64,000 bases of DNA from Bradyrhizobium paxllaeri. GTDB taxonomy: Bacteria; Pseudomonadota; Alphaproteobacteria; Rhizobiales; Xanthobacteraceae. Location of the stretch: assembly GCF_001693515.2 (NCBI RefSeq), contig NZ_CP042968.1:6076001-6140000 (forward strand), given 5' to 3'. The position numbers were made by a program, and so were the translations under genes. A model generated the notes under the pieces. It was not told the DNA's origin. It saw nothing but the letters and a program-made list of their open reading frames with translations, and did not search any database. Positions within the stretch are counted from its first letter, which is position 1. Each line of letters opens with the position of its first letter. Of the stretch, positions 1-7,677 are shown one piece after another.

Positions 1-49
1 GATCATGCAGGCCGAGACCGCGACGCTGAGCTTCAAGCCGGTGAACTGA
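1..49 (+). CDS. C-terminal fragment of a gene entering from the left
   Basis: An open frame comes in from the left edge and ends at a TGA at 47-49. Only about 15 residues are visible, ending FKPVN. This is too short to assign a family. It converges on the acyl-CoA dehydrogenase gene with about 40 bases between the two stops. It is called coding because the frame is open and the spacing fits a convergent gene pair; the evidence is weak. Confidence 0.35.
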   Translation, partial: IMQAETATLSFKPVN

Positions 50-89
50 TCGGCGGAGCGCTGACCGGGGTATCGGCGCCGGTCAGCGC

Positions 90-1283
90 TCACATCCGTT
101 TGGCGACTTCCTCGAGCATCACCTCGGTGGCGCCGCCGCCGATGGTCAGCACCCGCGCATCACGCGCCATCCGCTCGATGGGCGTGCCGCGCATGAAGCC
201 GGTGCCGCCGTGCAATTGCAGGCAGCCATGCACGACCTCGTGCAGCACTTCCGGGGACAGCGCCTTCACCATCGATACTTCACGCGGGCACGGCTTGCCG
301 GCTTCCACAAGCTCCGCCGCATGATAGGCGAGCGCCCGGGCGGCCGCTGCCTTGGTTGCGAGCGAAGCGAGCTTGAGCCGCACCGCCTGCTGGTTCCACA
401 AGGGGCCGCCAAACGCCTGCCGGCTCTTCACATAATTGGTGGTGAGTTCGATCGCCTTGGCGGACTCTCCTGCGCAGATGCCACCGATGCAGATCCGCTC
501 GTTTTCGAAGGTTTCCATGATACCGTAGAAGCCGCGATTTTCCTCGCCCAGCAGATTTGCAGCGGGGATACGCACATCCTGGAAGGCGATCTCGGCGGTG
601 TCGGAGCACAGCCAGCCGTGTTTGTCGAGCTTGGTCACGGAAATGCCGGGCGTCGTGCGCTCGACAATGAACAGCGAAATGCCCCGGCTGCCCTTGGCCG
701 TGGGATCGGTGCGCGCGGCGACGATCAGGATGTCGCCATAGACCGCATTGGTGATGAACATTTTTGAGCCATTGATCACCCAGGAATCACCATCCCGGCG
801 GGCGCGCGTCTTCAATCCGGCGACGTCGGACCCCGCATCGGGTTCCGTTACCGCGATCGAGCAGATCGTTTCGCCGCGGATGATCGCGGGAAGATATCTT
901 TGCTTTTGCTCAGGCGTACCCCGCAGCGTGATGTGAACGGCCGACATGTCGGTATGCACCAGAACCGACGAGGTGAAGCCGCCGAACGTCGAACGTCCCA
1001 GCTCCTCTGCCCACACCATTGAGGCCAGTGGGCCCATATCGGTGCCGCCATATTCGGCTGCGTGGCGCATGCCAAGGAAGCCAAGCGTGCCCATGCGGCG
1101 GTAGATCTCGCGCGGAATCTTGCCGTCGCGCTCCCACTGCTCGCCATGGGGCACGACTTCCTTCTCGACAAAGCGGCGGACCTGCTCGCGCAGCATCCGC
1201 AATTCCTCGGGAAGCTGCGGCTGCTCCGAGAAATGGAATTCGCCGTCGGAGTGGCTGCGCTGTTCGGCGGGCCTGACGTTCAT
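90..1283 (-). CDS. Acyl-CoA dehydrogenase family protein
   Basis: Flavin-dependent alpha,beta-dehydrogenation of an acyl-CoA, 397 aa, normal family length. It shows the FAD/substrate motif [10 protein letters not shown] (about 144-153), the [13 protein letters not shown] helix (about 289-300) and C-terminal LHGGTGF. The usual C-terminal catalytic Glu position (YEGT in many members) reads GGGA. A Glu is instead present in [10 protein letters not shown] (about residue 262), where isovaleryl- and long-chain-type enzymes carry their base, so activity is likely retained. The ATG at 1283 overlaps the esterase stop by 4 bases (ATGA); a longer upstream reading would run into that gene. Last gene of the Rieske dioxygenase operon. 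The substrate is unknown; a short branched or ring-derived acyl-CoA is plausible. Confidence 0.9.
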   Translation of the reverse strand: MNVRPAEQRSHSDGEFHFSEQPQLPEELRMLREQVRRFVEKEVVPHGEQWERDGKIPREIYRRMGTLGFLGMRHAAEYGGTDMGPLASMVWAEELGRSTFGGFTSSVLVHTDMSAVHITLRGTPEQKQRYLPAIIRGETICSIAVTEPDAGSDVAGLKTRARRDGDSWVINGSKMFITNAVYGDILIVAARTDPTAKGSRGISLFIVERTTPGISVTKLDKHGWLCSDTAEIAFQDVRIPAANLLGEENRGFYGIMETFENERICIGGICAGESAKAIELTTNYVKSRQAFGGPLWNQQAVRLKLASLATKAAAARALAYHAAELVEAGKPCPREVSMVKALSPEVLHEVVHGCLQLHGGTGFMRGTPIERMARDARVLTIGGGATEVMLEEVAKRM

Positions 1284-2215
1284 GGGGATGCCCTCTCGGC
1301 CTTGATGTGAAGGTGCCGGTTGAGAAACTGTGCGATCGATGCGATGGCCTGATGCGCCTCGGGAAGTTCCGTACCGAACATCTGGAAAACGTGGATCATA
1401 CCGTCCCACACCTGCAGATCGACGTCGACCCCGGCAGCGCGCGCCATGTCGGCCAACATGACGGAATCGTCCAGCACGGTTTCGCGGTCGCCGACCTGGA
1501 TCAATAGTGGCGGCAAGCCGCCGAGGTCGGCATATAGCGGCGATACGAGCGGATCATAGGGATCGCCTTCGCCCAGATAATTCCTGGCCAGCGCCAGGAT
1601 CATCGGGCGCTGATGGATCGGGTCTGCTTTGGCGCGGCTGAGGTAACTTGCGCCGGTCGCCGACAGATCGGTCCATGGCGACATCAACACCGCCAACACG
1701 GGTAGCGGACGCTTTCGTTCGCGCAAGGCCAGCATGGTGGCGAGTGCGAGGTTTCCGCCGGCGGAATCTCCGGCAAAGGCGACGTTGCCGGGCTGCAGCC
1801 CCAGACCAAGCATCCAATCATATGCAGCGAGCGCATCGTCCAGCGCGGCTGGAAAAGGATGCTCCGGCGCAAGGCGATAGTTGATGCCGAGCACGCGGCA
1901 GCCGCTGGCAACAGCGATCTGCGCAATCAGATCGCGGTGCGAGGACACCGAGCCGATGCGAAAGCCACCGCCATGGAAATAAAGGATGGCCTTATCCTGC
2001 GGCGCGCCGGCTGGTGATATCCATTCGCCATCGACGCCACTGGCAGAGATGCGTTCGCAGGTAACGGGTGCGGTGCTGCCTCCGAAGGCCGCATCCCAAT
2101 CGCGGCGCATCTGGGTCACTGACGTGTCGCGATTCCAGCCGCGATACACCGCGCGGATACGCGCGATCGCACGATCGATCGGAGCGGTTGCGATGTCCTC
2201 GCCTGCGCGCGCCAT
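1280..2215 (-). CDS. Alpha/beta hydrolase, hormone-sensitive-lipase type esterase
   Basis: Serine ester hydrolase, 311 aa. HGGG at 81-84 forms the oxyanion hole. GDSAGG holds the nucleophile Ser151. VGDRETVLDD (241-250) carries the acidic residue and MIHVF holds His275, completing the triad. These features define the HSL (bacterial family IV) esterases. It starts one base after the SDR stop and overlaps the acyl-CoA dehydrogenase start, so it is translationally coupled inside the dioxygenase operon. No signal peptide is seen, so it is cytoplasmic. It probably hydrolyses an ester or lactone intermediate of the pathway; the substrate cannot be read from the sequence. Confidence 0.9.
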   Translation of the reverse strand: MARAGEDIATAPIDRAIARIRAVYRGWNRDTSVTQMRRDWDAAFGGSTAPVTCERISASGVDGEWISPAGAPQDKAILYFHGGGFRIGSVSSHRDLIAQIAVASGCRVLGINYRLAPEHPFPAALDDALAAYDWMLGLGLQPGNVAFAGDSAGGNLALATMLALRERKRPLPVLAVLMSPWTDLSATGASYLSRAKADPIHQRPMILALARNYLGEGDPYDPLVSPLYADLGGLPPLLIQVGDRETVLDDSVMLADMARAAGVDVDLQVWDGMIHVFQMFGTELPEAHQAIASIAQFLNRHLHIKAERASP

Positions 2216-2216
2216 A

Positions 2217-2975
2217 TCAGCCGCCCAATCCCATGCCGCCCGATACGCCGATGGTCTCGCCGGTGATATAGGCCCCTTGATCGGAAGCTAGGAACAATAC
2301 CGCAGCGGCGACCTCTTCGGGCTCGCCGAGCCGCCGCAACAAGGTTGCATCGGTCATGGCGCGCAATATCTTGTCGCCGCCCTTGGCGACGGCCGCTTCC
2401 AGCATCGGTGTGCGGATCGGCCCCGGCGCGATCGCATTGGCGGTAATTCCGAAGCGCGCGTTTTCGCGCGCAATGCTCTTGGTGAAGGCGATCACGCCGC
2501 CCTTGGCGGCTGAATAGACCGCGCCGCCCCTGGAGCCGAGCCGAGCGGCTTCCGAGGTGATGTTGATAACCCGCCCGAAGCCGGCTGCCTGCATGGCAGG
2601 AAGCACGGCGTGGGTGCATGCCAGGACCGAAACCAGATTGACCGTAAGCAACCTGGCCCAATCGTCTGCCGTCGTGTCGGTGAAGAACGCATGCTGGTCG
2701 ACGCCGGCATTATTGACGACGATATCGAACGGCCCATGCTGCGACATCATCGCTTGCACCATGCCGGTGTCGCCGACATCGAGGCGGACCGCGGTCGCGC
2801 CAACCTGCCCGGCAAGACTGGATGCAGCCTCAACATCGAGATCGCCGATAACGACCTTCGCACCGGCATCGGCAAAACTCCCCACGATCGCCGCACCGAT
2901 TCCCCGCGCCCCGCCTGATACAAAAGCGCGACGGCCATTGAGCCTTCCGAATGGTCGGGTGGCGGCGGGCGGCAC
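2217..2975 (-). CDS. SDR family oxidoreductase
   Basis: Classical NAD(P)-dependent short-chain dehydrogenase, 252 aa. Cofactor motif SGGARGIG at 20-27, NNAG at 88-91, catalytic Ser141 and YSAAK (Tyr154, Lys158), and the late PGPIRT segment. The start chosen is GTG at 2975, three bases after the crotonase stop and with GGGA about nine bases upstream. A longer frame would lie inside the crotonase gene. In this operon it is a candidate cis-dihydrodiol dehydrogenase acting after the Rieske dioxygenase, or a 3-hydroxyacyl-CoA dehydrogenase acting after the crotonase. Context does not decide between these. Confidence 0.88.
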   Translation of the reverse strand: MPPAATRPFGRLNGRRAFVSGGARGIGAAIVGSFADAGAKVVIGDLDVEAASSLAGQVGATAVRLDVGDTGMVQAMMSQHGPFDIVVNNAGVDQHAFFTDTTADDWARLLTVNLVSVLACTHAVLPAMQAAGFGRVINITSEAARLGSRGGAVYSAAKGGVIAFTKSIARENARFGITANAIAPGPIRTPMLEAAVAKGGDKILRAMTDATLLRRLGEPEEVAAAVLFLASDQGAYITGETIGVSGGMGLGG

Positions 2976-2977
2976 GC

Positions 2978-3772
2978 CTAGCGTCCCGTAAAGAAGGGTT
3001 TGCGCCGCTCGATGACGGCGGCGAGCCCTTCGCGTGCATCGGCCATACCCGACAGTTCGGACACGGTGCGCGCTTCTTCCGACAAGCACTGCTCGATGCT
3101 GGTGCCGGTCCCGGCCCAAACCAGCCGCTTGGTTGCTGCCAGCGCTTTCGGCGCGCCGGCTGCCAGTTCTCGTGCCATCGCAAGCGATGAGTCGGCGAGT
3201 TCCGCATCCGGCACGACCTTGGTGACGATGCCCATGGCAAGCGCCTCGGGCGCCGATATCACCGGATTGGTCAACAGGATCGACATCGCCCGGCGCAGGC
3301 CGACCAGGCGCGACAGCGTAACGGACACGCCCGCGTCAGGGGCCATCGCAACGCGCGTTGCACCCGCAAGGAATTTCGCGGATTCGCCGGCGATGACGAT
3401 ATCGGAGGCGCAGACGAGGCCGAAGCCACCGCCACCCGCCGCAAAGCCCTGAACGGAAGCGATGACCGGCGCCTCCAGCCGCAACAATCCCGTCACCGCA
3501 TTCTGCAGATAGGCCGTGGCCTGCCTGATATAGTCCGGCAACTTCTCGCCCTTGGAAGCAAACGCGCGGACGTCTCCGCCCGCGCAAAAATTGGTCCCCT
3601 CGCCGCTCAGGAGCAACACGCGCAGGTCAGGTTGGCCGTGGCAGACCATGATGGCATCGCACAGCGCGCTCAAGAGTTCGGCGCTCATGCCGTTGGCGGC
3701 ATCGGGGCGGTTGAGCCGCAGCCGCGCGATGCCGTCGGCGATGTCGAGCAGAACGGGACCTTTATCGATCAT
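2978..3772 (-). CDS. Enoyl-CoA hydratase/isomerase (PaaG-type crotonase)
   Basis: Crotonase-fold enzyme, 264 aa. The oxyanion-hole segments are FCAGGDV (62-68) and GFAAGGGGFGLV (109-120). The catalytic-loop segment reads MAPDAGVSVTLSRLVG, with Asp at the position that is Asp in PaaG-type isomerases rather than the second Glu of true hydratases. This favours isomerisation or another crotonase reaction over plain hydration. ATG at 3772, 23 bases after the dioxygenase beta subunit and directly followed by the SDR. It closely resembles the crotonase half of the fusion protein at 5723-6910 in active-site layout. Confidence 0.88.
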   Translation of the reverse strand: MIDKGPVLLDIADGIARLRLNRPDAANGMSAELLSALCDAIMVCHGQPDLRVLLLSGEGTNFCAGGDVRAFASKGEKLPDYIRQATAYLQNAVTGLLRLEAPVIASVQGFAAGGGGFGLVCASDIVIAGESAKFLAGATRVAMAPDAGVSVTLSRLVGLRRAMSILLTNPVISAPEALAMGIVTKVVPDAELADSSLAMARELAAGAPKALAATKRLVWAGTGTSIEQCLSEEARTVSELSGMADAREGLAAVIERRKPFFTGR

Positions 3773-3795
3773 GGCAAGTTTCCGCCTTTGGCCGG

Positions 3796-4290
3796 CTAGA
3801 TGAGGAACGAGAGCGTAAAGAGCGCTTTCTCGTTGTTGACCAGGATCACCTTCTTGTACGCCATTCGCAGCTCGCCATCGACATAGCGCAACCGGTATTC
3901 GTTGCGGGCGGCCCAGATGGTGTCGTCGCGCAGACTGGATTCGAACACCATGCTGTTGCTGGCGACCGAGATATCGCCGCTCGCCTGCTCGTCCAGCAAC
4001 TCGATATTGGACACGAGCCGGCGCAACCGCGATTGCGGCGTCTGGGTGTGGCGTTTGCCGGTCAGCAACTGTTTGATGCGCAGCGAAATACGCGAACGGT
4101 TGTCGTAGATGACAGACATTTCCTTTTCGGGATCGATGTCGTCGCCATTGGCCGGCACCCAATAGATGCCGTCGTCGGTCCACAGCGCTTCCCAGGCTTC
4201 ATACGCGTGCTCATCCTGCAGTCGCGCCTCCTTGTAGATGAAGGCGGTCACGGCACCCATCAACGCGGCGCTGCTCTCGCGCGACAGCAT
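3796..4290 (-). CDS. Aromatic-ring-hydroxylating dioxygenase, beta subunit
   Basis: Small (164 aa) NTF2-like beta subunit of a Rieske non-heme iron oxygenase. It has the typical DDGIYWVP segment near residue 40 and a SRLRRLVSNIEL stretch near residue 90. Beta subunits stabilise the alpha3beta3 assembly and carry no metal. The ATG at 4290 overlaps the alpha subunit stop by one base (TAATG), the usual coupling of these subunits. Length matches benzoate/toluate-type beta subunits. No ferredoxin or reductase gene is visible nearby, so electrons must come from a partner encoded elsewhere. Confidence 0.93.
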   Translation of the reverse strand: MLSRESSAALMGAVTAFIYKEARLQDEHAYEAWEALWTDDGIYWVPANGDDIDPEKEMSVIYDNRSRISLRIKQLLTGKRHTQTPQSRLRRLVSNIELLDEQASGDISVASNSMVFESSLRDDTIWAARNEYRLRYVDGELRMAYKKVILVNNEKALFTLSFLI

Positions 4291-5549
4291 TACGGCTTCT
4301 CCATCAGGCTGCGATAATGGCTCCAGATGCCGCGCGACGGGATCTCGTCGGTGACGTGGCCGACCTTGAAGCCGAGCTCGTCCCGCCGCTCGCGCCTCTC
4401 GCCGCGGCCGAGGAAAATCCATTCGGGTATGCGTGCCAGCACGCCGCGGTGACAGCGCTCGTACATTTCCGAATCGTCCGCCAGCAGCAATCCGGCCGGC
4501 CCGACCGAACCCATGGTCTGCTGGCGCAAGCGTCGATTCATGTCGGGCGCGCCCTTGAACTGCAAGGCCGTGACATGCTGCACGCTGTCGTCGACCGCGA
4601 GCGGCTGGATCACGAACATCTGGATTTCGGCGATGAACAGGTTCGGGAAGATCATCACATGCGGCGTGCCGTCGATCATGATCTCGCGCGCCTTCTGGTC
4701 GCCATAGGCAGCCTTCATCCGCGCCGTATAATCCGGCAGCCGCTCTTCCGTGGTGCCGAACCAGCTCATCGGCGCGTCGCGTTTGCGGAATTCGGGTCGC
4801 AGATCGATTTCGGTATGGCCGTTGCCATAGTCACGCGTCACCGCCGTCGATGCGCCACCATAGAGCTTGCCGATCGCGCTGTCGGCGACGCCGAAGATCG
4901 AAGAATGCACGAAGGCCGGATGGTAGCCGTCGCATTCGTTTTCGAGGATGAATTTCCAGTTGGCCTTGACGCGATGCTTGAGGAACCCCGCGGTGACTTC
5001 GACCTCGCCTTCCGGCGAGAAACGAACCAGACGGTCGATGGTTTCGGCGGCGCCGCCGAGATGTTCTTCCAGCGTCGGGCCCTCGGCCGCAAACGAGCCG
5101 AACACAAAGCCGCGATAGGATTGCACCCGCGTCACGCGGCCCAACGCCAGCTTTGACTTGTCCTGGCCTTCGTAGCCATCCGGGAACGCGTAGCCGACCA
5201 GACGGCCGTCATTGGCAAACGTCCAGGAATGGAACGGACATGTGAAGGAGCGCGCGTTGCCCCTGTCATAGGAACAGACCTGGTTGCCGCGATGCGAACA
5301 TCGATTCAGCAGCAGATTGACCTTGCCTTGCTCGTCGCGGGTCATGATGACCGATTGCGGGCCGATCGACTTGACGACGTAGTCGTTAGCGTTGGGCACC
5401 TCGCTCTCATGCCCGACATAGACCCAGATGCGATACCAGATGTTCTGCAGCTCGGCTTCGAAGATCGCGGGATCGCTGTAGAGCGAGCCGTGCACCCGGT
5501 CCGGCCGGATCAATTCGCCCCACTGTGACGCGCGCGGCACGACGTTCAT
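4290..5549 (-). CDS. Aromatic-ring-hydroxylating dioxygenase, alpha subunit (Rieske)
   Basis: Catalytic alpha subunit, 419 aa. The Rieske [2Fe-2S] ligands are Cys84, His86, Cys104 and His107. The mononuclear iron site is NECDGYHPAFVH, giving Asp207 (bridge to the Rieske centre of the neighbouring subunit), His210 and His215. The ATG at 5549 gives the expected N-terminus; the further upstream frame shows no family similarity. First gene of a six-gene operon. The protein dioxygenates an aromatic ring or hydroxylates a related substrate. Overall form resembles benzoate/anthranilate-type enzymes; the actual substrate is not readable. Confidence 0.94.
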   Translation of the reverse strand: MNVVPRASQWGELIRPDRVHGSLYSDPAIFEAELQNIWYRIWVYVGHESEVPNANDYVVKSIGPQSVIMTRDEQGKVNLLLNRCSHRGNQVCSYDRGNARSFTCPFHSWTFANDGRLVGYAFPDGYEGQDKSKLALGRVTRVQSYRGFVFGSFAAEGPTLEEHLGGAAETIDRLVRFSPEGEVEVTAGFLKHRVKANWKFILENECDGYHPAFVHSSIFGVADSAIGKLYGGASTAVTRDYGNGHTEIDLRPEFRKRDAPMSWFGTTEERLPDYTARMKAAYGDQKAREIMIDGTPHVMIFPNLFIAEIQMFVIQPLAVDDSVQHVTALQFKGAPDMNRRLRQQTMGSVGPAGLLLADDSEMYERCHRGVLARIPEWIFLGRGERRERRDELGFKVGHVTDEIPSRGIWSHYRSLMEKP

Positions 5550-5722
5550 TGCTGCATCTCCCACTGGCCGACAGCGGACTCTCTTGCGAAGACCTGCGGT
5601 TTGGGTTAAAAATAATCCGACTGACCGTTCAAATAATAGCACCGGCATTGGGCGGCTTCAAGGGGATTTTCCCGTTCGGCCCTGGCACCGGACCGAACAC
5701 GGGTTTGAAGAGGGAGATTGGG
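5550..5722. promoter_or_regulatory. Divergent promoter region, dioxygenase operon / SnoaL-crotonase gene
   Basis: This 173-bp gap separates two divergently read transcription units, so promoters for both must lie here. An AT-rich core at about 5607-5640 carries two AAATAAT repeats flanking CCGACTGACCGTTC, a sequence of the kind used by TetR or MarR-type regulators. It is not a clear palindrome. No regulator gene lies next to the operon. AGGGAGATTGGG precedes the ATG at 5723. Confidence 0.4.
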
Positions 5723-6910
5723 ATGGAGAGCCGCAACCGCGCCGATCTCGCCCGCGCGCTCTATGCCGCGCTTGCCGCCGGTGACCGCGAGCAGCTCGAC
5801 GCGCTGCTGCATCCAGAATTCACCGGCCGAACAGCCGAAGGAATGCCGTTCGGCATTGGTGGCGATCACGACAGCCCCACGGCGATGCGGCGCAATGGCT
5901 GGGGCCGGATCGCCCGACATTTCGAGGCACGCGCCGAACCGGAACAGTTCCTCGATCTCGCCGACGGCCGCCTGCTGGTGACAGGCCGTTATCGCGGCCA
6001 CGGCAGGCAAGGCGGCGCCGCGCTCGACGCAGCCTTTGCGCATCTGATTGCGATAGACCAGGGACGCATCAAGTCGCTCGAGCAGTTTACCGACACCGCG
6101 CGCTGGCATGACGCCGCTGGCCGGCTCCGAACCGTGTTGCTCGATTTCGAAGGCGGTGTTGCGACCTTGCGCCTGAACCGACCGGATAAGGGCAACGCAA
6201 TCGATACCGGCATGGCCGCCGATCTCGCCGAAGCTGCAACACAGATTGCCGAAAGGTCAGATGTCCGCGCTGTCCTGATCGCCGGCAACGGGCCGAACTT
6301 CACGGTCGGCGGCGACCTCAGCCTGTTCGCGGGCACCGCACGCGAGCAACTGCCGAGCCGGCTGCGCCGCATGATCGACAGCTATCATCTGGCGATCGAG
6401 CGGCTGACCAGCATCGATGCGCCCGTGGTCGCGGCCGTGCGCGGCGGCGCAGGTGGCGGTGGATTGGGCCTGCTCTGCGCCGCCGACATTGTCGTAGCGG
6501 CCGACGATGCGCGGTTTGCGCTCGGCTACAGTGCGCTGGGCCTGACGGCCGATGGCGGCAATACCTGGTTCTTGCCGCGTATGGTTGGAATGCGGCGCGC
6601 GCAGGAGCTGTTCCTGCTCAACCGCCGCCTCACCGCCCAGGAAGCACTCGATTTCGGATTGGTATCGCGTCTGGCGCCTAGCGATGCGGTTGAGGACGAA
6701 GCGGCTGCCCTCGCCGCCAAGCTTGCCGCCGGTCCGACGCGCGCCTTCGGCGCCGTTCGTCGCATGCTGAGGCAGTCATTCGAGACCGGCCTGTCGGATC
6801 AGCTCGATGCCGAAAGGGAATCGATCGTCACCGCCAGCGCCACCGATGACGCTCAAGAGGGAATACATGCCTTCATCGCCAAGCGCCGCCCGCGATTCCG
6901 CGATGAATGA
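5723..6910 (+). CDS. SnoaL-like (NTF2 fold) domain fused to a PaaG-type crotonase
   Basis: A 395-aa protein in two parts. Residues 1-130 look like a SnoaL/NTF2 domain (small polyketide-cyclase/ester-dehydrase fold) with LLHPEFTGR near 28-36. Residues 136-395 are a complete crotonase with NFTVGGD (192-198), GGAGGGGLGLL (241-251) and TADGGNTWFLPRMVG, where Asp277 sits at the PaaG-type catalytic position. The joint region is short and there is no stop or frameshift, so the fusion is real in this sequence. The ATG at 5723 has an AGGGAG ribosome site. It is divergent from the dioxygenase operon, suggesting successive steps on one substrate. A cyclase/isomerase pair is an attractive inference, not proven. 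Confidence 0.85.
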   Translation: MESRNRADLARALYAALAAGDREQLDALLHPEFTGRTAEGMPFGIGGDHDSPTAMRRNGWGRIARHFEARAEPEQFLDLADGRLLVTGRYRGHGRQGGAALDAAFAHLIAIDQGRIKSLEQFTDTARWHDAAGRLRTVLLDFEGGVATLRLNRPDKGNAIDTGMAADLAEAATQIAERSDVRAVLIAGNGPNFTVGGDLSLFAGTAREQLPSRLRRMIDSYHLAIERLTSIDAPVVAAVRGGAGGGGLGLLCAADIVVAADDARFALGYSALGLTADGGNTWFLPRMVGMRRAQELFLLNRRLTAQEALDFGLVSRLAPSDAVEDEAAALAAKLAAGPTRAFGAVRRMLRQSFETGLSDQLDAERESIVTASATDDAQEGIHAFIAKRRPRFRDE

Positions 6911-7184
6911 GCGAAGCGATCAGACGACAACGCGCACCCATGGCGAAGTTTCAGCGGCAATCAAGCGGAAGTCCCATAACGGCTCATTCCGCGAATTGAA
7001 CCCTCGGCACCTGACCGGCGCAAATTCACGGCCTGCCGAACGAGATCGCTCCCGTCCCCAAACATCGGCCCGCCGCTGACACCGCAGTGCGTTCGGTTGA
7101 GCGTACTCACACCGGTTGTCGCCGGATTTTCTTTGATCTCTTGGTGCGCACGCCCCCTCTAACCCATTGAAATTATTTATCTTT

Positions 7185-7350
7185 GCTTCGGTAGAGACGC
7201 CCATTGCTGAGCGCCCTCCGCCCAGATCCGTATGCGCGCAATTCACGCATACGGCTCCTACCTCGGGTGGATGACGAGGAAGCGTTGCTCCGGCCATGGA
7301 TGCAGGACACGCGGGAGCGGCAGGTGCTTCGCGGCAAGGACGTTCATGCG
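7185..7350 (-). mobile_element. Possible remnant of a group II intron tail
   Basis: Read on the minus strand, a perfect 9-bp stem (arms 7228-7236 and 7246-7254) is preceded by AGGTAGGAG and followed by GATCTGGGCGGAGGGCGCTC. It then continues into AATGGGCGTCTCTACCG. This order resembles the structured stretch found downstream of reverse-transcriptase genes in group II introns of rhizobia, as I remember them. A short frame ending VIHPR lies just upstream. No reverse transcriptase remains, so this would be a decayed fragment. Assigned by recollected pattern only. Confidence 0.35.
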
Positions 7351-7392
7351 CGGACCAAGTCAGTCGACACCTCTGGCTGCGTCGCCGCAGGC

Positions 7393-7640
7393 TCAGGAAC
7401 CGAGCATCTTGACGTGATTGCGCAGCGCGCGCACCGCCGTAAGGTTGGTCGGCAGCGCGAATAACGCAGTAGACGTCGCGGTCCTCGCCCTGACGAGCAA
7501 CCGCGTCAGGTCATTCAGCATGGGCAGGAAATCGCATTCATGCGCCCGGGTGCGTTGAGTGTCATGGCCGCGATATGGTCCGCCACGTCGTAAAGTACTT
7601 CGTTGGATTCGGTTTGCAGGGTGCGCTAAGTTCGATCCAT
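7393..7640 (-). pseudogene. Broken enoyl-CoA hydratase fragment
   Basis: From the ATG at 7640 the frame reads MDRT, then an in-frame TAG, then a crotonase N-terminus with DVADHIAAMTLNAPGRMNAIS. A frameshift near 7525 is needed to continue into PMLNDLTRLLVRAR, which fits the same family. After that the similarity is lost and the frame ends at a stop at 7393. One nonsense codon, one frameshift and loss of most of the catalytic domain mark it as a dead gene. It lies between the intron-like remnant and the molybdenum hydroxylase operon, so rearrangement at this spot is likely. Confidence 0.55.
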
Positions 7641-7677
7641 GGGGCGTCCTGTTCTGCTGAATCCTATCGTGCTCGCG

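Noticed and set aside
4317..5156. Plus-strand 279-residue frame opposite the Rieske alpha gene
   Set aside because: It is a high-GC shadow: no ribosome site, no family similarity, and it lies fully within the well-supported alpha subunit.
7204..7464. Plus-strand 86-residue frame in the fossil region
   Set aside because: No ribosome site; it overlaps the intron-like hairpin and the crotonase fragment on the other strand.
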